In this document: piece by piece, positions 1 to 8,718 of the stretch | Numbering within the stretch: the first letter of the stretch is position 1 | Layout: each line of letters begins with the position of its first letter | Assembly: GCA_902586495.1 (NCBI GenBank) | Contig: CACIHQ010000008.1 | Coordinates: 1-58,485 of the forward strand | From: an uncultured Pelagibacteraceae bacterium | GTDB taxonomy: Bacteria > Pseudomonadota > Alphaproteobacteria > Pelagibacterales > Pelagibacteraceae | Reading direction: 5' to 3' | Length of the DNA: 58,485 nt | Made by a program: the position numbers and the translations under genes | Notes under the pieces: model-generated | The model's database searches: none | The model's input: only the letters and a program-made list of their open reading frames with translations | Told to the model about the DNA's origin: nothing

Positions 1-73
1 TCTGATTTTGATTGACTTCCAAATTTTCAGCCTCACAATATAGTTTAAATTTTTCTTCAAGATCCTTTGGCAT
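1..73 (-). CDS. Unidentified protein, N-terminal fragment cut by the window edge
   Basis: An ATG at 73-71 overlaps the stop of the cupin gene by one base (TGATG arrangement), and the frame stays open for 24 codons to base 1. The visible start reads MPKDLEEKFKLYCEAENL, a charged and probably helical segment with no signal peptide. The tight coupling suggests translation from the same transcript as the upstream bamB-cupin genes. I cannot identify the family. It does not begin like Der, the GTPase often found next to bamB, because no P-loop appears near the N-terminus. Confidence 0.6.
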   Translation of the reverse strand, partial: MPKDLEEKFKLYCEAENLEVNQNQ

Positions 74-504
74 CAATCTTTTTTGGTCTTGAAATCGATG
101 CCATATTCTGATCTTGGGCCTTTTCTAAGTCCAAAAGGACCAGATATAAATATTGTCATAGGTTTTGTGCCTGGTTTTATATCAACTCTATGAAGGTTAT
201 TTGCTGATCTAAATCCAATATAGCCAGGAGGTCTCCAAAATTTTCCAGTGCTTAAAGTTTCCCAATAACCATCTCTCAATATTATTGTAATATAAGGAAA
301 TGTATGATTATGAACTCCTTCCCCATGATCATCTGCTAACATTTCATGTATTAAAATATTAAAAGGAAACCATTTTGGTCTATGTCTCATTAAAACATAA
401 TATCTATTCATCCACGGTTTAGCTTTATGGAATTCGGGATGGGAAGGTCCTCTATCTAGGACAATTTTCTTTCTACCTATTTTTTCTAAAAATTTTAAAA
501 ACAT
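73..504 (-). CDS. Cupin-fold protein of unknown function
   Basis: This 143-residue cytoplasmic protein has the hallmarks of a small single-domain cupin. A VHNH pair (His65 and His67) starts the first motif, an aromatic beta-rich segment follows (YITIILRDGYWE, residues 71-82), and LHRVDI (His105) supplies a candidate third metal ligand. This resembles aspartyl/asparaginyl hydroxylase-like or dioxygenase-like cupins, but I cannot name a substrate. It lies 2 bases after bamB and overlaps the next start by one base, so it is probably the sixth gene of the csaA-lysE-acnA-yfgM-bamB transcript. The start sits directly after the bamB stop with no alternative ATG nearby. Confidence 0.7.
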   Translation of the reverse strand: MFLKFLEKIGRKKIVLDRGPSHPEFHKAKPWMNRYYVLMRHRPKWFPFNILIHEMLADDHGEGVHNHTFPYITIILRDGYWETLSTGKFWRPPGYIGFRSANNLHRVDIKPGTKPMTIFISGPFGLRKGPRSEYGIDFKTKKD

Positions 505-506
505 TT

Positions 507-1802
507 TTATTTGTATTGTACAACAGAGCCATTTTTAATCATAAACAAATGATTATTATATAAAAAAGGTTTTGACATTATTTTTCTAGCAATTTTTTCT
601 GCTTTCAAAACATTACCAGTTTTAAGATCTAAGATGATTAATTTACCATCATTATTGGAAAGATAGATTTTATCCTGACTTATTGAAAATCCTGTGGGTT
701 TAATCTTCTTTCTGTTTTTATCTTTATACATTTTATAAATATCTTTTATCTTAACAATGTTTCCTTGTTCCTTATCTATCACAAATAAATAACCATTATC
801 TGAAAATGTGATGATGAAATTACCAATTAAAATTGGAGTTAAACTTGAGCTAATATCATTAATCCAGTTTATTGAACCATTTTTCAAATTAACAGAGTAA
901 AATTCGTTTTTATTATTTGAAAAAAAAATATTTTTTCCTTCTGAGACTATTTTTGAATTTTTAAAATTATAAGTGATGTTTGTAATATCGCTACTTTGAG
1001 TTGGAAGTTGCCACATCAAATCCCCTGAAAGAATATCTGCCGCTGTTAAGTCCCCTAGATTATTAATAAAATAAACTAAGTTACCAGCCATTAATAATGA
1101 GTTTTTTGAATTTGTTATAGTCAACGTTTTTTCAGTTTCAAGACTCCAACATTTGGAACCATCTTTTATAAAATAACACCTCAAAACATTTTTAAGGTCT
1201 ATAACATAAAACTTATTATCAAATATTTTGATTTCTGAATTGAAAGGATAGTCATTTTTTTTCTTCCAAATTAAATTACCATTTTTAAAATTTATTAAAA
1301 ATAAGTTAGATAAATTATCAACAACAATAAGTTTATCGCCATGTATTGCAAAGGAAAGCTTTGGATTATTCTTTTTTTCAAATTTAGAATAATAATTTTT
1401 TTTCCAAACTATTTTTTGATCATTATCAAATCTAATCACAGAACCTTTTCCATCAAAAAAAACTATACCGTCTCTTAAAAATAAAGGTTTTAAATCAGTT
1501 TCAATTTCATTATTAAATTTTGAAAATCTGAAATTTTTTGTTTTTTTTAGTTCACCTGAGTATCTTTGAATACCAAGATTATTTTTATTATCTAAAATTT
1601 TATTTTGAATATTAATCTGTGATAAATTTAAGCTTATATTTGGATTTAATTCATTATAAGAAATTTTTTTTTCTGCAAATACAATTTTGGTATTTCTATC
1701 AATATTTAATTTTTTATTTTTATTCCATATTTTTGAATTTTCATTTAAAGAACAATTTGCCAAAATAAAAGGAAATAAAAAAAATATAAAAATTCTAATC
1801 AC
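507..1802 (-). CDS. bamB: BamB-like outer-membrane assembly lipoprotein
   Basis: This 431-residue protein starts with a lipoprotein signal peptide (hydrophobic residues 3-15 and a lipobox ending in LANC, Cys17). It then shows repeated blades of a PQQ-type beta-propeller with the usual W near each blade end (GNLIWKKK, SGDLMWQLP, NGSINWIND, TGNVLKAEK). BamB is the scaffold lipoprotein of the beta-barrel assembly machine and acts on the periplasmic face of the outer membrane. The preceding gene is a YfgM-like membrane protein, the same pairing seen in many Proteobacteria, and the two overlap by 8 bases. Repeat sequence is weakly conserved, so the call rests on lipobox, propeller pattern, length and context. 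Confidence 0.82.
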   Translation of the reverse strand: MIRIFIFFLFPFILANCSLNENSKIWNKNKKLNIDRNTKIVFAEKKISYNELNPNISLNLSQINIQNKILDNKNNLGIQRYSGELKKTKNFRFSKFNNEIETDLKPLFLRDGIVFFDGKGSVIRFDNDQKIVWKKNYYSKFEKKNNPKLSFAIHGDKLIVVDNLSNLFLINFKNGNLIWKKKNDYPFNSEIKIFDNKFYVIDLKNVLRCYFIKDGSKCWSLETEKTLTITNSKNSLLMAGNLVYFINNLGDLTAADILSGDLMWQLPTQSSDITNITYNFKNSKIVSEGKNIFFSNNKNEFYSVNLKNGSINWINDISSSLTPILIGNFIITFSDNGYLFVIDKEQGNIVKIKDIYKMYKDKNRKKIKPTGFSISQDKIYLSNNDGKLIILDLKTGNVLKAEKIARKIMSKPFLYNNHLFMIKNGSVVQYK

Positions 1803-2439
1803 TTAAATCTCTATTTAATCTTTTTCGCGCTTCTGTAACTAAATCAGGGTTTGATTTTTTTAAATTAATAATTTGATTAAAAAACTCTTTAGACTTCTGT
1901 TTTTGGTTTTTAGAGTAAAAATACTCTGCTAGTAAATATAATGCATGTGAACTCCATACACTTTCTGACTTTATAATGGGATTTAAAATTTCCAATAATT
2001 CATTTTCGGATATTTGGTCAGCATTATATAAACCTTTTTTATAAATTATTAAATTTTTAATCTCTTTTTCTAATGAGGTTTTTTCAATCAAAATATTAAA
2101 CAAATTATTAATTTGATCTGTATTTGAAATTAAATCATTATCTAAAATATAATATAAAGAAAGTGGAGAATATGTTGGATCTTTTAATTCTATAATTTCT
2201 GTTAATTTTTTAGTGGCTCTATCTTTATTGTTTTCCCCATAATTTATGATAGTTGAATAGAATAAATTTGAAACTTTTTGTCTCTGATAATCTTTAAACT
2301 CTCCGTAACCAAAAAAAGATATTATTAAAATTACGATTATTGTCGAAAAAGTTAATAATTTTTTTTTATTATTTAAAAAAAAGTTTTTTATTTTTTCATT
2401 TCTTGTATTTGAATTAATTATTGATATATCCTCATCCAT
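1795..2439 (-). CDS. YfgM-like membrane-anchored TPR protein
   Basis: The 214-residue product has a short charged cytoplasmic N-terminus, one transmembrane helix (about residues 28-45, LLTFSTIIVILIISFFGY), and a helical periplasmic tail with TPR-like repeats near the C-terminus (SSHALYLLAEYFYSKNQKQK). This is the layout of YfgM/ancillary SecYEG translocon subunits, thought to help hand over outer-membrane proteins to periplasmic chaperones. Its 3' end overlaps bamB by 8 bases and acnA ends 2 bases upstream. The family is assigned from topology and neighbour; the sequence itself is fast-evolving and lysine-rich. Confidence 0.7.
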   Translation of the reverse strand: MDEDISIINSNTRNEKIKNFFLNNKKKLLTFSTIIVILIISFFGYGEFKDYQRQKVSNLFYSTIINYGENNKDRATKKLTEIIELKDPTYSPLSLYYILDNDLISNTDQINNLFNILIEKTSLEKEIKNLIIYKKGLYNADQISENELLEILNPIIKSESVWSSHALYLLAEYFYSKNQKQKSKEFFNQIINLKKSNPDLVTEARKRLNRDLSD

Positions 2440-2441
2440 AT

Positions 2442-5111
2442 CTAAATCATATTTCTTAAAACATATTGAAGTATTCCACCGTTTTTATAATACTCTAATT
2501 CATTTTTGGTATCAATTCTGCACAGGGTATCAATTATTTTAACATCACCCGATAAATACTTAATCTCAATTTTAACTTTATCAGAAGGTTTAATTCCTTT
2601 TTCAATATCTACTACACTTATCAATTCGGAGCCTAATAAATTAAGATTTTTTCTATTCATATTTTCTGTAAATTGTAATGGCAAAATCCCCATCCCAATT
2701 AAATTAGATCTATGTATTCTCTCAAAACTCTCTGCAATTACTACCTTAACTCCAAGTAGTTTAGTCCCTTTTGCAGCCCAATCTCGAGAAGACCCTGTGC
2801 CATATTCTTTGCCACCAATTACAACTAAATCCGTTCCTCTTTTTTTATATTCCACCACTGCATCATAAACTGACATTACTTTTTCTTCTGGATACAATTT
2901 TGTAAAACCGCCTTCAGTTCCTGGGGCCATTTCATTTTTAATTCTTATATTTGCAAATGTACCTCTCATCATTACCTCATGATTTCCACGCCTAGAGCCA
3001 TATGAATTATAGTCCTTAGGAAGAATTTGATAATTCATAAAATATTCACCCGTTGGACTATCCTTTTGAATATTACCAGCTGGAGAAATATGATCAGTGG
3101 TAACCATATCTCCCAATATCAGTAAAGGTCTTGCATTTTTAATTTCCTTAAAACCCTCTGGCTCATCGCTAAGATTTTCAAAAAATGGAGGTTTTTTTAC
3201 ATAAGTAGAATTTTCATCCCAATTGTAAATGCTGCTTTTTTCTGTTTTGATTTCTTGCCATTGTTTTGGTCCCTCAGATACATTTGAATATCGCTTAACA
3301 AACATATCTGCATTTAAAGAATTTTTCAAAGTATCCTCTATTTCTTTATTTGAAGGCCAAATATCTTTTAAAAATATGTCTTTACCATTTTTATCTTTTC
3401 CAAATGAGTCTTTGAATAAATCAAATTCCATGTGACCTGCAAGGGCATAAGCAACAACAAGTGGCGGAGAGGCTAAATAATTTGCTTTGATATGAGGTGA
3501 AATTCTTCCTTCAAAGTTTCTGTTGCCTGACAAAACCGATACTCCGTATAAATTGTCTTTTTGAATAGCCTCTACTATATTTTCTGCTAAAGGACCTGAA
3601 TTGCCGATACAAGTTGTACAACCATAACCGACTAAATTAAATCCTAATTGATCTAAGTAAGTATTTAGACCGGCTTTCTCTAAATAATCTGTTACTACTT
3701 GAGACCCTGGGGCTAAAGAGGTTTTAACCCATGGTTTAACATTTAATCCTAACTCAACAGCCTTTTTTGCTAAAAGGCCAGCTCCAATTAGAACGTTAGG
3801 ATTAGAAGTATTGGTACATGATGTAATTGCGGCAATTAATATTGAACCATCCTTTATTTCATAATCTGTGTCTTTTACCTTAGAAATTTTGTAATCTTTT
3901 TTATCTGTAGCCTCTTTAAATACTTTTTTAAAATTACTTGATGCATTAGTTAAAAGAACTTTGTCTTGTGGTCTTTTAGGACCTGATATAGTTGGAACTA
4001 CAGTGGACATATCTAAAGAAATTTTATCAGTGAACTCGATTTCATCACTAGACCATAAACCTTGTTCTTTTGCGTACTTTTCGACAATTGCCACTGTTTC
4101 TTTATCTCGTCCAGAAAATTCTAAATACTTTAAAGTTTCTTCATCTATTGGAAAAAACCCACATGTTGCTCCATATTCAGGAGCCATGTTAGCAATTGTC
4201 GCTCTATCAGCTAAAGTTAAATTTTTTAAACCCTCACCATAAAATTCAACGAATTTTCCAACTACACCTTTGTCTCTGAGCATTTTAACAACTGTTAATA
4301 CTAAGTCTGTAGCAGTTGTGCCTTCTGGCATTTTTTTTGTAACTTCAAACCCGATTACTTCAGGGATTAACATCGAAATAGGTTGTCCTAGCATCCCTGC
4401 TTCAGCTTCAATTCCACCAACACCCCAACCTAGAACTGACAAACCATTAACCATTGTTGTGTGGCTGTCTGTTCCAACAAGTGTATCTGGGAATAAATAT
4501 TTATCACCTTTATACTCCTCTGACCAAACTACTTTTGATAAATATTCTAAGTTTACCTGATGACAAATACCAGTTCCTGGAGGAACAATTCTAAAATTGT
4601 TAAAGGCACTTTGACCCCATTTCAAAAAAGAGTATCTTTCACTATTTCTTTTAAATTCAATATCTACATTTTTTTCAAACGAATCTTTTTTTGCAGATTG
4701 GTCAACTTGAACGGAATGATCAATAACTAAGTCAACTGCAGACAAAGGGTTAATTGTATTTGGATCTTTATTTTTCTCTTTTACAGCCTCTCGCATAGCA
4801 GCCAAATCAGCTACTGCTGGTATTCCTGTATAATCTTGAAGCAAAACTCTGGCTGGCCTATAAGCTATTTCAGTTTTTGATTTTTTTGTTTCAAGCCAGT
4901 TTTTTATGGCTTCAATTTGGCTTTTATTAACTGATACATCGTCCTCGTATCTAAGTAGATTTTCCAATAAAACTTTTAACGACTTCGGTAATTTTGAAAT
5001 ACCTTGTAATCCACTCGACTCAGCTTTTTTTAATGAATAATATTTAAAATCTTTACCATTAACCTCTAAGTGAGATAAAGAATTGTAAGAATTTTTATTT
5101 CCTGGTTTCAT
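2442..5111 (-). CDS. acnA: Aconitate hydratase A
   Basis: The 889-residue enzyme interconverts citrate and isocitrate in the TCA cycle. The length and domain order match the AcnA/IRP1 group. The three [4Fe-4S] ligands are visible as the single Cys in ITSCTNTSNP (about residue 432) and the pair in GCTTCIGNSGPL (about 499-502). The swivel domain carries GTGSSRDWAAKGT near residue 770, with the substrate-binding arginine. It sits 3 bases after a LysE exporter and 2 bases before the YfgM-like gene, an unusual metabolic gene inside an envelope-assembly operon. Start ATG at 5111 is well placed; no promoter fits in the 3-base gap, so expression comes from upstream. Confidence 0.97.
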   Translation of the reverse strand: MKPGNKNSYNSLSHLEVNGKDFKYYSLKKAESSGLQGISKLPKSLKVLLENLLRYEDDVSVNKSQIEAIKNWLETKKSKTEIAYRPARVLLQDYTGIPAVADLAAMREAVKEKNKDPNTINPLSAVDLVIDHSVQVDQSAKKDSFEKNVDIEFKRNSERYSFLKWGQSAFNNFRIVPPGTGICHQVNLEYLSKVVWSEEYKGDKYLFPDTLVGTDSHTTMVNGLSVLGWGVGGIEAEAGMLGQPISMLIPEVIGFEVTKKMPEGTTATDLVLTVVKMLRDKGVVGKFVEFYGEGLKNLTLADRATIANMAPEYGATCGFFPIDEETLKYLEFSGRDKETVAIVEKYAKEQGLWSSDEIEFTDKISLDMSTVVPTISGPKRPQDKVLLTNASSNFKKVFKEATDKKDYKISKVKDTDYEIKDGSILIAAITSCTNTSNPNVLIGAGLLAKKAVELGLNVKPWVKTSLAPGSQVVTDYLEKAGLNTYLDQLGFNLVGYGCTTCIGNSGPLAENIVEAIQKDNLYGVSVLSGNRNFEGRISPHIKANYLASPPLVVAYALAGHMEFDLFKDSFGKDKNGKDIFLKDIWPSNKEIEDTLKNSLNADMFVKRYSNVSEGPKQWQEIKTEKSSIYNWDENSTYVKKPPFFENLSDEPEGFKEIKNARPLLILGDMVTTDHISPAGNIQKDSPTGEYFMNYQILPKDYNSYGSRRGNHEVMMRGTFANIRIKNEMAPGTEGGFTKLYPEEKVMSVYDAVVEYKKRGTDLVVIGGKEYGTGSSRDWAAKGTKLLGVKVVIAESFERIHRSNLIGMGILPLQFTENMNRKNLNLLGSELISVVDIEKGIKPSDKVKIEIKYLSGDVKIIDTLCRIDTKNELEYYKNGGILQYVLRNMI

Positions 5112-5114
5112 ATC

Positions 5115-5705
5115 TTATATATAAAATGTAATTATGCTCAAAAGAAGAAGCCCTGACATAACATAATTAAAGTATTTAATAAATTTCTCATTTGTCGCAA
5201 ATTTTCTTAAATATTTGCCAACAAAAGTCCAAAAGGTGATGCTTGATAAAGATACTATAAAAGCAAATAAAACCACTTGAGTCGCATAATTTAGATAATT
5301 TTCTCCGTATTCAACATATGTCGAGACTATAATAATTCCAATCAAAACACCTTTCGGATTCAAAAACTGAAAAATAAAAGTATCTAAAAAGGAAATCGGG
5401 TTTTCGTTTTTTTTTTCGTCAGATGGTTTTGAAAAACTAATTTTATAAGCTAGATAAATTAAAAATAAACTTCCTAAATATTTCAAAATCGTTTGTATAA
5501 TTGGAAACAGTTTAAAAACATTAACTAAGCCGATTGTTAAAGCAAATACTACAGAAGTAAACCCAAAGGTAACTCCAAAAATATGTGGGATTGTTTTTTT
5601 AATTCCAAAATTAAAACCAGAATAAGATGCAACAACGTTATTTGGTCCCGGGGTATAGGCGGCCACAATCCAAAAGAGTGCCATTGATAAAAACTCTGGG
5701 TGCAT
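5115..5705 (-). CDS. LysE/RhtB-family amino-acid exporter
   Basis: This 196-residue inner-membrane protein has about six hydrophobic segments. The LysE signature lies near the N-terminus (TPGPNNVVASYSG, residues 19-31), followed by GIKKTIPHIFGVTFGF and the FLNPKGVLIG block (about 112-121), which is typical of the family. Members export basic or neutral amino acids and homoserine lactone-type compounds by proton antiport; the substrate cannot be read from sequence. It lies between csaA (2-base gap) and acnA (3-base gap). It is distinct from the second LysE-family gene at 33290. Confidence 0.9.
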   Translation of the reverse strand: MHPEFLSMALFWIVAAYTPGPNNVVASYSGFNFGIKKTIPHIFGVTFGFTSVVFALTIGLVNVFKLFPIIQTILKYLGSLFLIYLAYKISFSKPSDEKKNENPISFLDTFIFQFLNPKGVLIGIIIVSTYVEYGENYLNYATQVVLFAFIVSLSSITFWTFVGKYLRKFATNEKFIKYFNYVMSGLLLLSIITFYI

Positions 5706-5707
5706 AT

Positions 5708-6049
5708 TTATGCTATCGGTAAACCGTTATCTGCTTTTTGTGATGGATGTACCAGTGTTACTTTTCCTTCAGAGTCTATTGATCCTAAAAGTAAAAACTG
5801 AGATTTTATACCAGCAATATTTTTTTCTGGAAAATTACAAACACCAATCACTTGTTTGCCAACTAAATTTTGTTCATTATAAAAATGAGTTATTTGCGCG
5901 GAAGATGTTTTAACACCTATTTCATTTCCAAAATCAACTTCTACTACTAACGAAGGTTTTCTGGCTTTTTCGTTTTTTTTGACTGATAGGACGGTTCCAA
6001 GTCTAATATCTATTTTTTCAAATATGTCGTAAGTAATTTGCTCTTTCAT
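5708..6049 (-). CDS. csaA: CsaA-like tRNA-binding-domain protein
   Basis: The protein consists of one OB-fold tRNA-binding domain of the type found in CsaA and at the end of MetRS/Arc1p: FEKIDIRLGTVLSVKKN, KARKPSLVVEVDFG, TSSAQITHFY, VIGVCNFPEKNIAGIKSQFL. CsaA proteins are about 110 residues and have been proposed to act as secretion-related chaperones or RNA binders. An open frame extends to 6079, but the family normally begins as MKEQITYDIFEKI, so I place the start at the ATG at 6049 (113 residues). This leaves 29 bases to the divergent argE start. It heads the minus-strand run toward acnA and bamB. Confidence 0.88.
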   Translation of the reverse strand: MKEQITYDIFEKIDIRLGTVLSVKKNEKARKPSLVVEVDFGNEIGVKTSSAQITHFYNEQNLVGKQVIGVCNFPEKNIAGIKSQFLLLGSIDSEGKVTLVHPSQKADNGLPIA

Positions 6050-6078
6050 AAACGTGATATTTATATTAATTATTACCA

Positions 6079-7269
6079 ATGAGTACAGAAGTAAATTTAG
6101 AGAAAATATACAAGAATTCTATTCAGATTTTATCTGATTTAATTGGATTTAAAACTATTTCAGGAGATGATAACAATGATTTAATTAATTATTGTGAAAA
6201 ATACCTTAGTAACCTAGGGGCATCCTCATTTAAAACATACGATGAAGAAAAAAAAAGAGTAAATCTTTTTGCAACAATTAAAGCAAAAAAATCAAATGGG
6301 GTTAAACCAATAATTTTATCTGGTCATACTGATACAGTGCCTGTTTCAAAGAGTTGGAGTACAGACCCTTTCAAAGCAACAATTAAAGAAGATAAACTTT
6401 ATGGAAGAGGTTCTTGTGACATGAAAGGATTTATTGCATGCACTTTAGCATTTGCTCCAATTTTTTCTAAAGTTGATCTAAATAGAGATATTCATTTTTC
6501 TTTTACTTTTGACGAAGAAACTGCATGCTTAGGTGCACCATTATTAATTGAAGAACTTAAAAAAAGAAAAATTCAAAACGGAATTTGTATAGTTGGTGAG
6601 CCTACAAATATGAAAATCATAGACGCACACAAAGGATGTTACGAATACACTACTTATTTTGAGGGACTGGCTGGACATAGCTCAATGCCACACAAAGGTG
6701 TCAGCGCTGTTGAATTTGCATCAAGGTATGCCAATAAATTAATAGAGCTTAGAGAAGAACTAAAAAAAAGAGCACCTAAAGACTCAATATTTGATCCTCC
6801 ATTTTCAACGCTACAAGTTGGAGGTATATTTGGAGGTATAGCTCATAATGTAATAGCTGATAAATGTCGCGTTGAATGGGAAACAAGACCAGTTGTCAAA
6901 GAAGATGGTGTCTTTCTAAATCAACAAATAGATGAATATGCAAAAGATGTTTTATTACCAGAAATGAAAAAAGTTTTTCCTAATTCAAAAATAACAAAGG
7001 AGATAATTGGTGAGGTTGCTGGTTTCGATCGTATAAATAAATCAGAGGCATGTGAATTGGTCTCAAGTCTAACTGGCGATAATTCTAGGGAAGTTGTGTC
7101 CTTTGGGACTGAAGCAGGATTATTTCAAGAAATAGGTATTAGCACAGTTGTTTGTGGCCCTGGTTCTATAGAACAAGCTCATAAAGTTGATGAGTTTATA
7201 GAACTAAATGAGCTTAAAAAATGTTTGAAATTTCTTGAGGGAATTAAAAATAAATCTACTCTTAATTAG
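6079..7269 (+). CDS. argE: Acetylornithine deacetylase (M20 family)
   Basis: The 396-residue cytoplasmic enzyme matches ArgE, which removes acetate from N2-acetylornithine in arginine synthesis. M20 metal-site motifs appear in order: SGHTDTVPV (about 80-88, His ligand), GRGSCDMKGF (about 111-120, bridging Asp), DEETACLGAP (general base Glu, then ligand), GEPTNMKI, and GPGSIEQAHKVDEF near the end (last His). It starts only 29 bases from the divergent csaA start. Its 3' end overlaps the convergent aldehyde dehydrogenase by 8 bases. M20 deacylases are easy to misassign; another N-acyl amino-acid deacylase role, for example in acetylated polyamine or ectoine intermediates, cannot be excluded. Confidence 0.85.
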   Translation: MSTEVNLEKIYKNSIQILSDLIGFKTISGDDNNDLINYCEKYLSNLGASSFKTYDEEKKRVNLFATIKAKKSNGVKPIILSGHTDTVPVSKSWSTDPFKATIKEDKLYGRGSCDMKGFIACTLAFAPIFSKVDLNRDIHFSFTFDEETACLGAPLLIEELKKRKIQNGICIVGEPTNMKIIDAHKGCYEYTTYFEGLAGHSSMPHKGVSAVEFASRYANKLIELREELKKRAPKDSIFDPPFSTLQVGGIFGGIAHNVIADKCRVEWETRPVVKEDGVFLNQQIDEYAKDVLLPEMKKVFPNSKITKEIIGEVAGFDRINKSEACELVSSLTGDNSREVVSFGTEAGLFQEIGISTVVCGPGSIEQAHKVDEFIELNELKKCLKFLEGIKNKSTLN

Positions 7270-8698
7270 TCCACCCACCAACTGATTTGACTTCTAAGAA
7301 TTCTTGAAGCCCATGCTCACCAGCTTCTCTACCTATTCCTGAATGTTTAAAACCTCCAAAAGGTGTATCTATGGCTATTCCTGCTCCATTTACATCAACC
7401 ATTCCTGATCTAAGTTTTTTTGCAACTCGTTTGGCTTTTTCTTGATCTTGAGTTTGAATATAATTTGTTAATCCATAAGGAGTATCGTTTGCAATTTTGA
7501 TTGCATCTTCCTCTGTTTCAAATGGTATAACTGACAATACAGGTCCAAAAATTTCGGTTCTCGCAATTTCCATACTATTATCAACATCGACAAATACAGT
7601 TGGTTTTACAAAATAGCCTTTTTCGTGACCATCAGGTTTTCCTAGTCCGCCAGCAATTAGTTTTGCTCCCTCATCAATTCCTTTTTTAATTAAATCCTGA
7701 ATTTTATTATATTGAATTTCTGATACAACTGGCCCAATATGTTCCCCTCCTTTCTTAGGATCTCCTACCTGAATAGTATCAGTATATTCTTTGAGTCTTT
7801 TTATTGCCTCAGAGTAATTCGATTTTTCAATTAACATTCTTGTTGGCGCATTACATGATTGACCTGAATTTTTAAAACATCTTAAAGCACCCCATTCAAT
7901 AGCTTTTGGATCAGCATCTTTAAAAATTATATTTGCTCCTTTGCCACCTAACTCTAAGCTTACTCTTTTAAAATCATTTGCTGCATTTTGTGAAATTAAA
8001 GCACCAGCTCTAGTCGAACCAGTGAAAGAAATCATGTTAATATCCGGATGTCGCGTAAGTGCATCGCCAGTTGTATTTCCATCACCATTTATTAAATTAA
8101 ACACTCCTGGGGGAAATTTTGTTTCATCAATAATTTCAGTCAAAACTATTGAAGATAATGGGGCAAGTTCTGATGGTTTTAGGATCATTGTACACCCTGA
8201 TGCCAATGCAGGTATTACTTTAAGACAAACCTGATTCATTGGCCAATTCCATGGTGTTATCAATGCACAGACTCCTTTAGGCTCGTATAAAAGTCTTTGA
8301 TTGGGAGCATGATCGCCCAAGGGTTTTTCAAATTCAAAATTCTTAAGATGTCTTATAAAAGATTTAATATGAGCAGCTCCTGTGCCTACTTGAAGCTTTG
8401 TTGCAAAGTCTTTTGGTGCACCCATTTCAGTAGTAATTGCCTCAGAAATATCTGCCCACCTTTTTTTATAATTTTCATAAAGTTTTTCTAAAAGTTTTAT
8501 TCTTTCATCTTTAGTTGAAAAAGCCCAAGAGTCATAAGCTTCTTTAGCTGAGTTTACAGCAATATCGACATCCTCTTTATTACCAAGAGTTATGATCGCA
8601 CATTTTTCTTCAGTTGAAGGATTAACAACTTCAATTTGTTGTTTGCTCTTTGGGGCCTGCCATTTTCCATTTATATAAAAATTTTTTTTGTCTTTCAT
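7262..8698 (-). CDS. NAD(P)-dependent aldehyde dehydrogenase
   Basis: This 478-residue enzyme has the complete ALDH fold. The Rossmann and cofactor region contains ITPWNWPMNQ (about 142-151), KPSELAPLS (about 174-182) and SFTGSTRAG. The catalytic Glu lies in LELGGKGANI and the catalytic Cys in NSGQSCNAPTR (about residue 282). ALDHs of this group oxidise aminoaldehydes, betaine aldehyde or semialdehydes to acids. The adjacent agmatinase-like gene, 20 bases upstream on the same strand, suggests a role in guanidino or polyamine breakdown, for instance 4-aminobutyraldehyde or 4-guanidinobutyraldehyde; this is inference. It converges on argE with an 8-base overlap. Confidence 0.93.
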   Translation of the reverse strand: MKDKKNFYINGKWQAPKSKQQIEVVNPSTEEKCAIITLGNKEDVDIAVNSAKEAYDSWAFSTKDERIKLLEKLYENYKKRWADISEAITTEMGAPKDFATKLQVGTGAAHIKSFIRHLKNFEFEKPLGDHAPNQRLLYEPKGVCALITPWNWPMNQVCLKVIPALASGCTMILKPSELAPLSSIVLTEIIDETKFPPGVFNLINGDGNTTGDALTRHPDINMISFTGSTRAGALISQNAANDFKRVSLELGGKGANIIFKDADPKAIEWGALRCFKNSGQSCNAPTRMLIEKSNYSEAIKRLKEYTDTIQVGDPKKGGEHIGPVVSEIQYNKIQDLIKKGIDEGAKLIAGGLGKPDGHEKGYFVKPTVFVDVDNSMEIARTEIFGPVLSVIPFETEEDAIKIANDTPYGLTNYIQTQDQEKAKRVAKKLRSGMVDVNGAGIAIDTPFGGFKHSGIGREAGEHGLQEFLEVKSVGGWTN

Positions 8699-8718
8699 AA
8701 CTTTTTACTAGCTTTTTA

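Noticed and set aside
1-73. Der GTPase as the gene following bamB
   Set aside because: The visible N-terminus lacks the G1 P-loop that Der carries within its first residues.
2506-4560. Several plus-strand open frames inside acnA
   Set aside because: They are antisense shadows of a fully conserved aconitase; none has a ribosome site, a recognisable domain or plausible composition.
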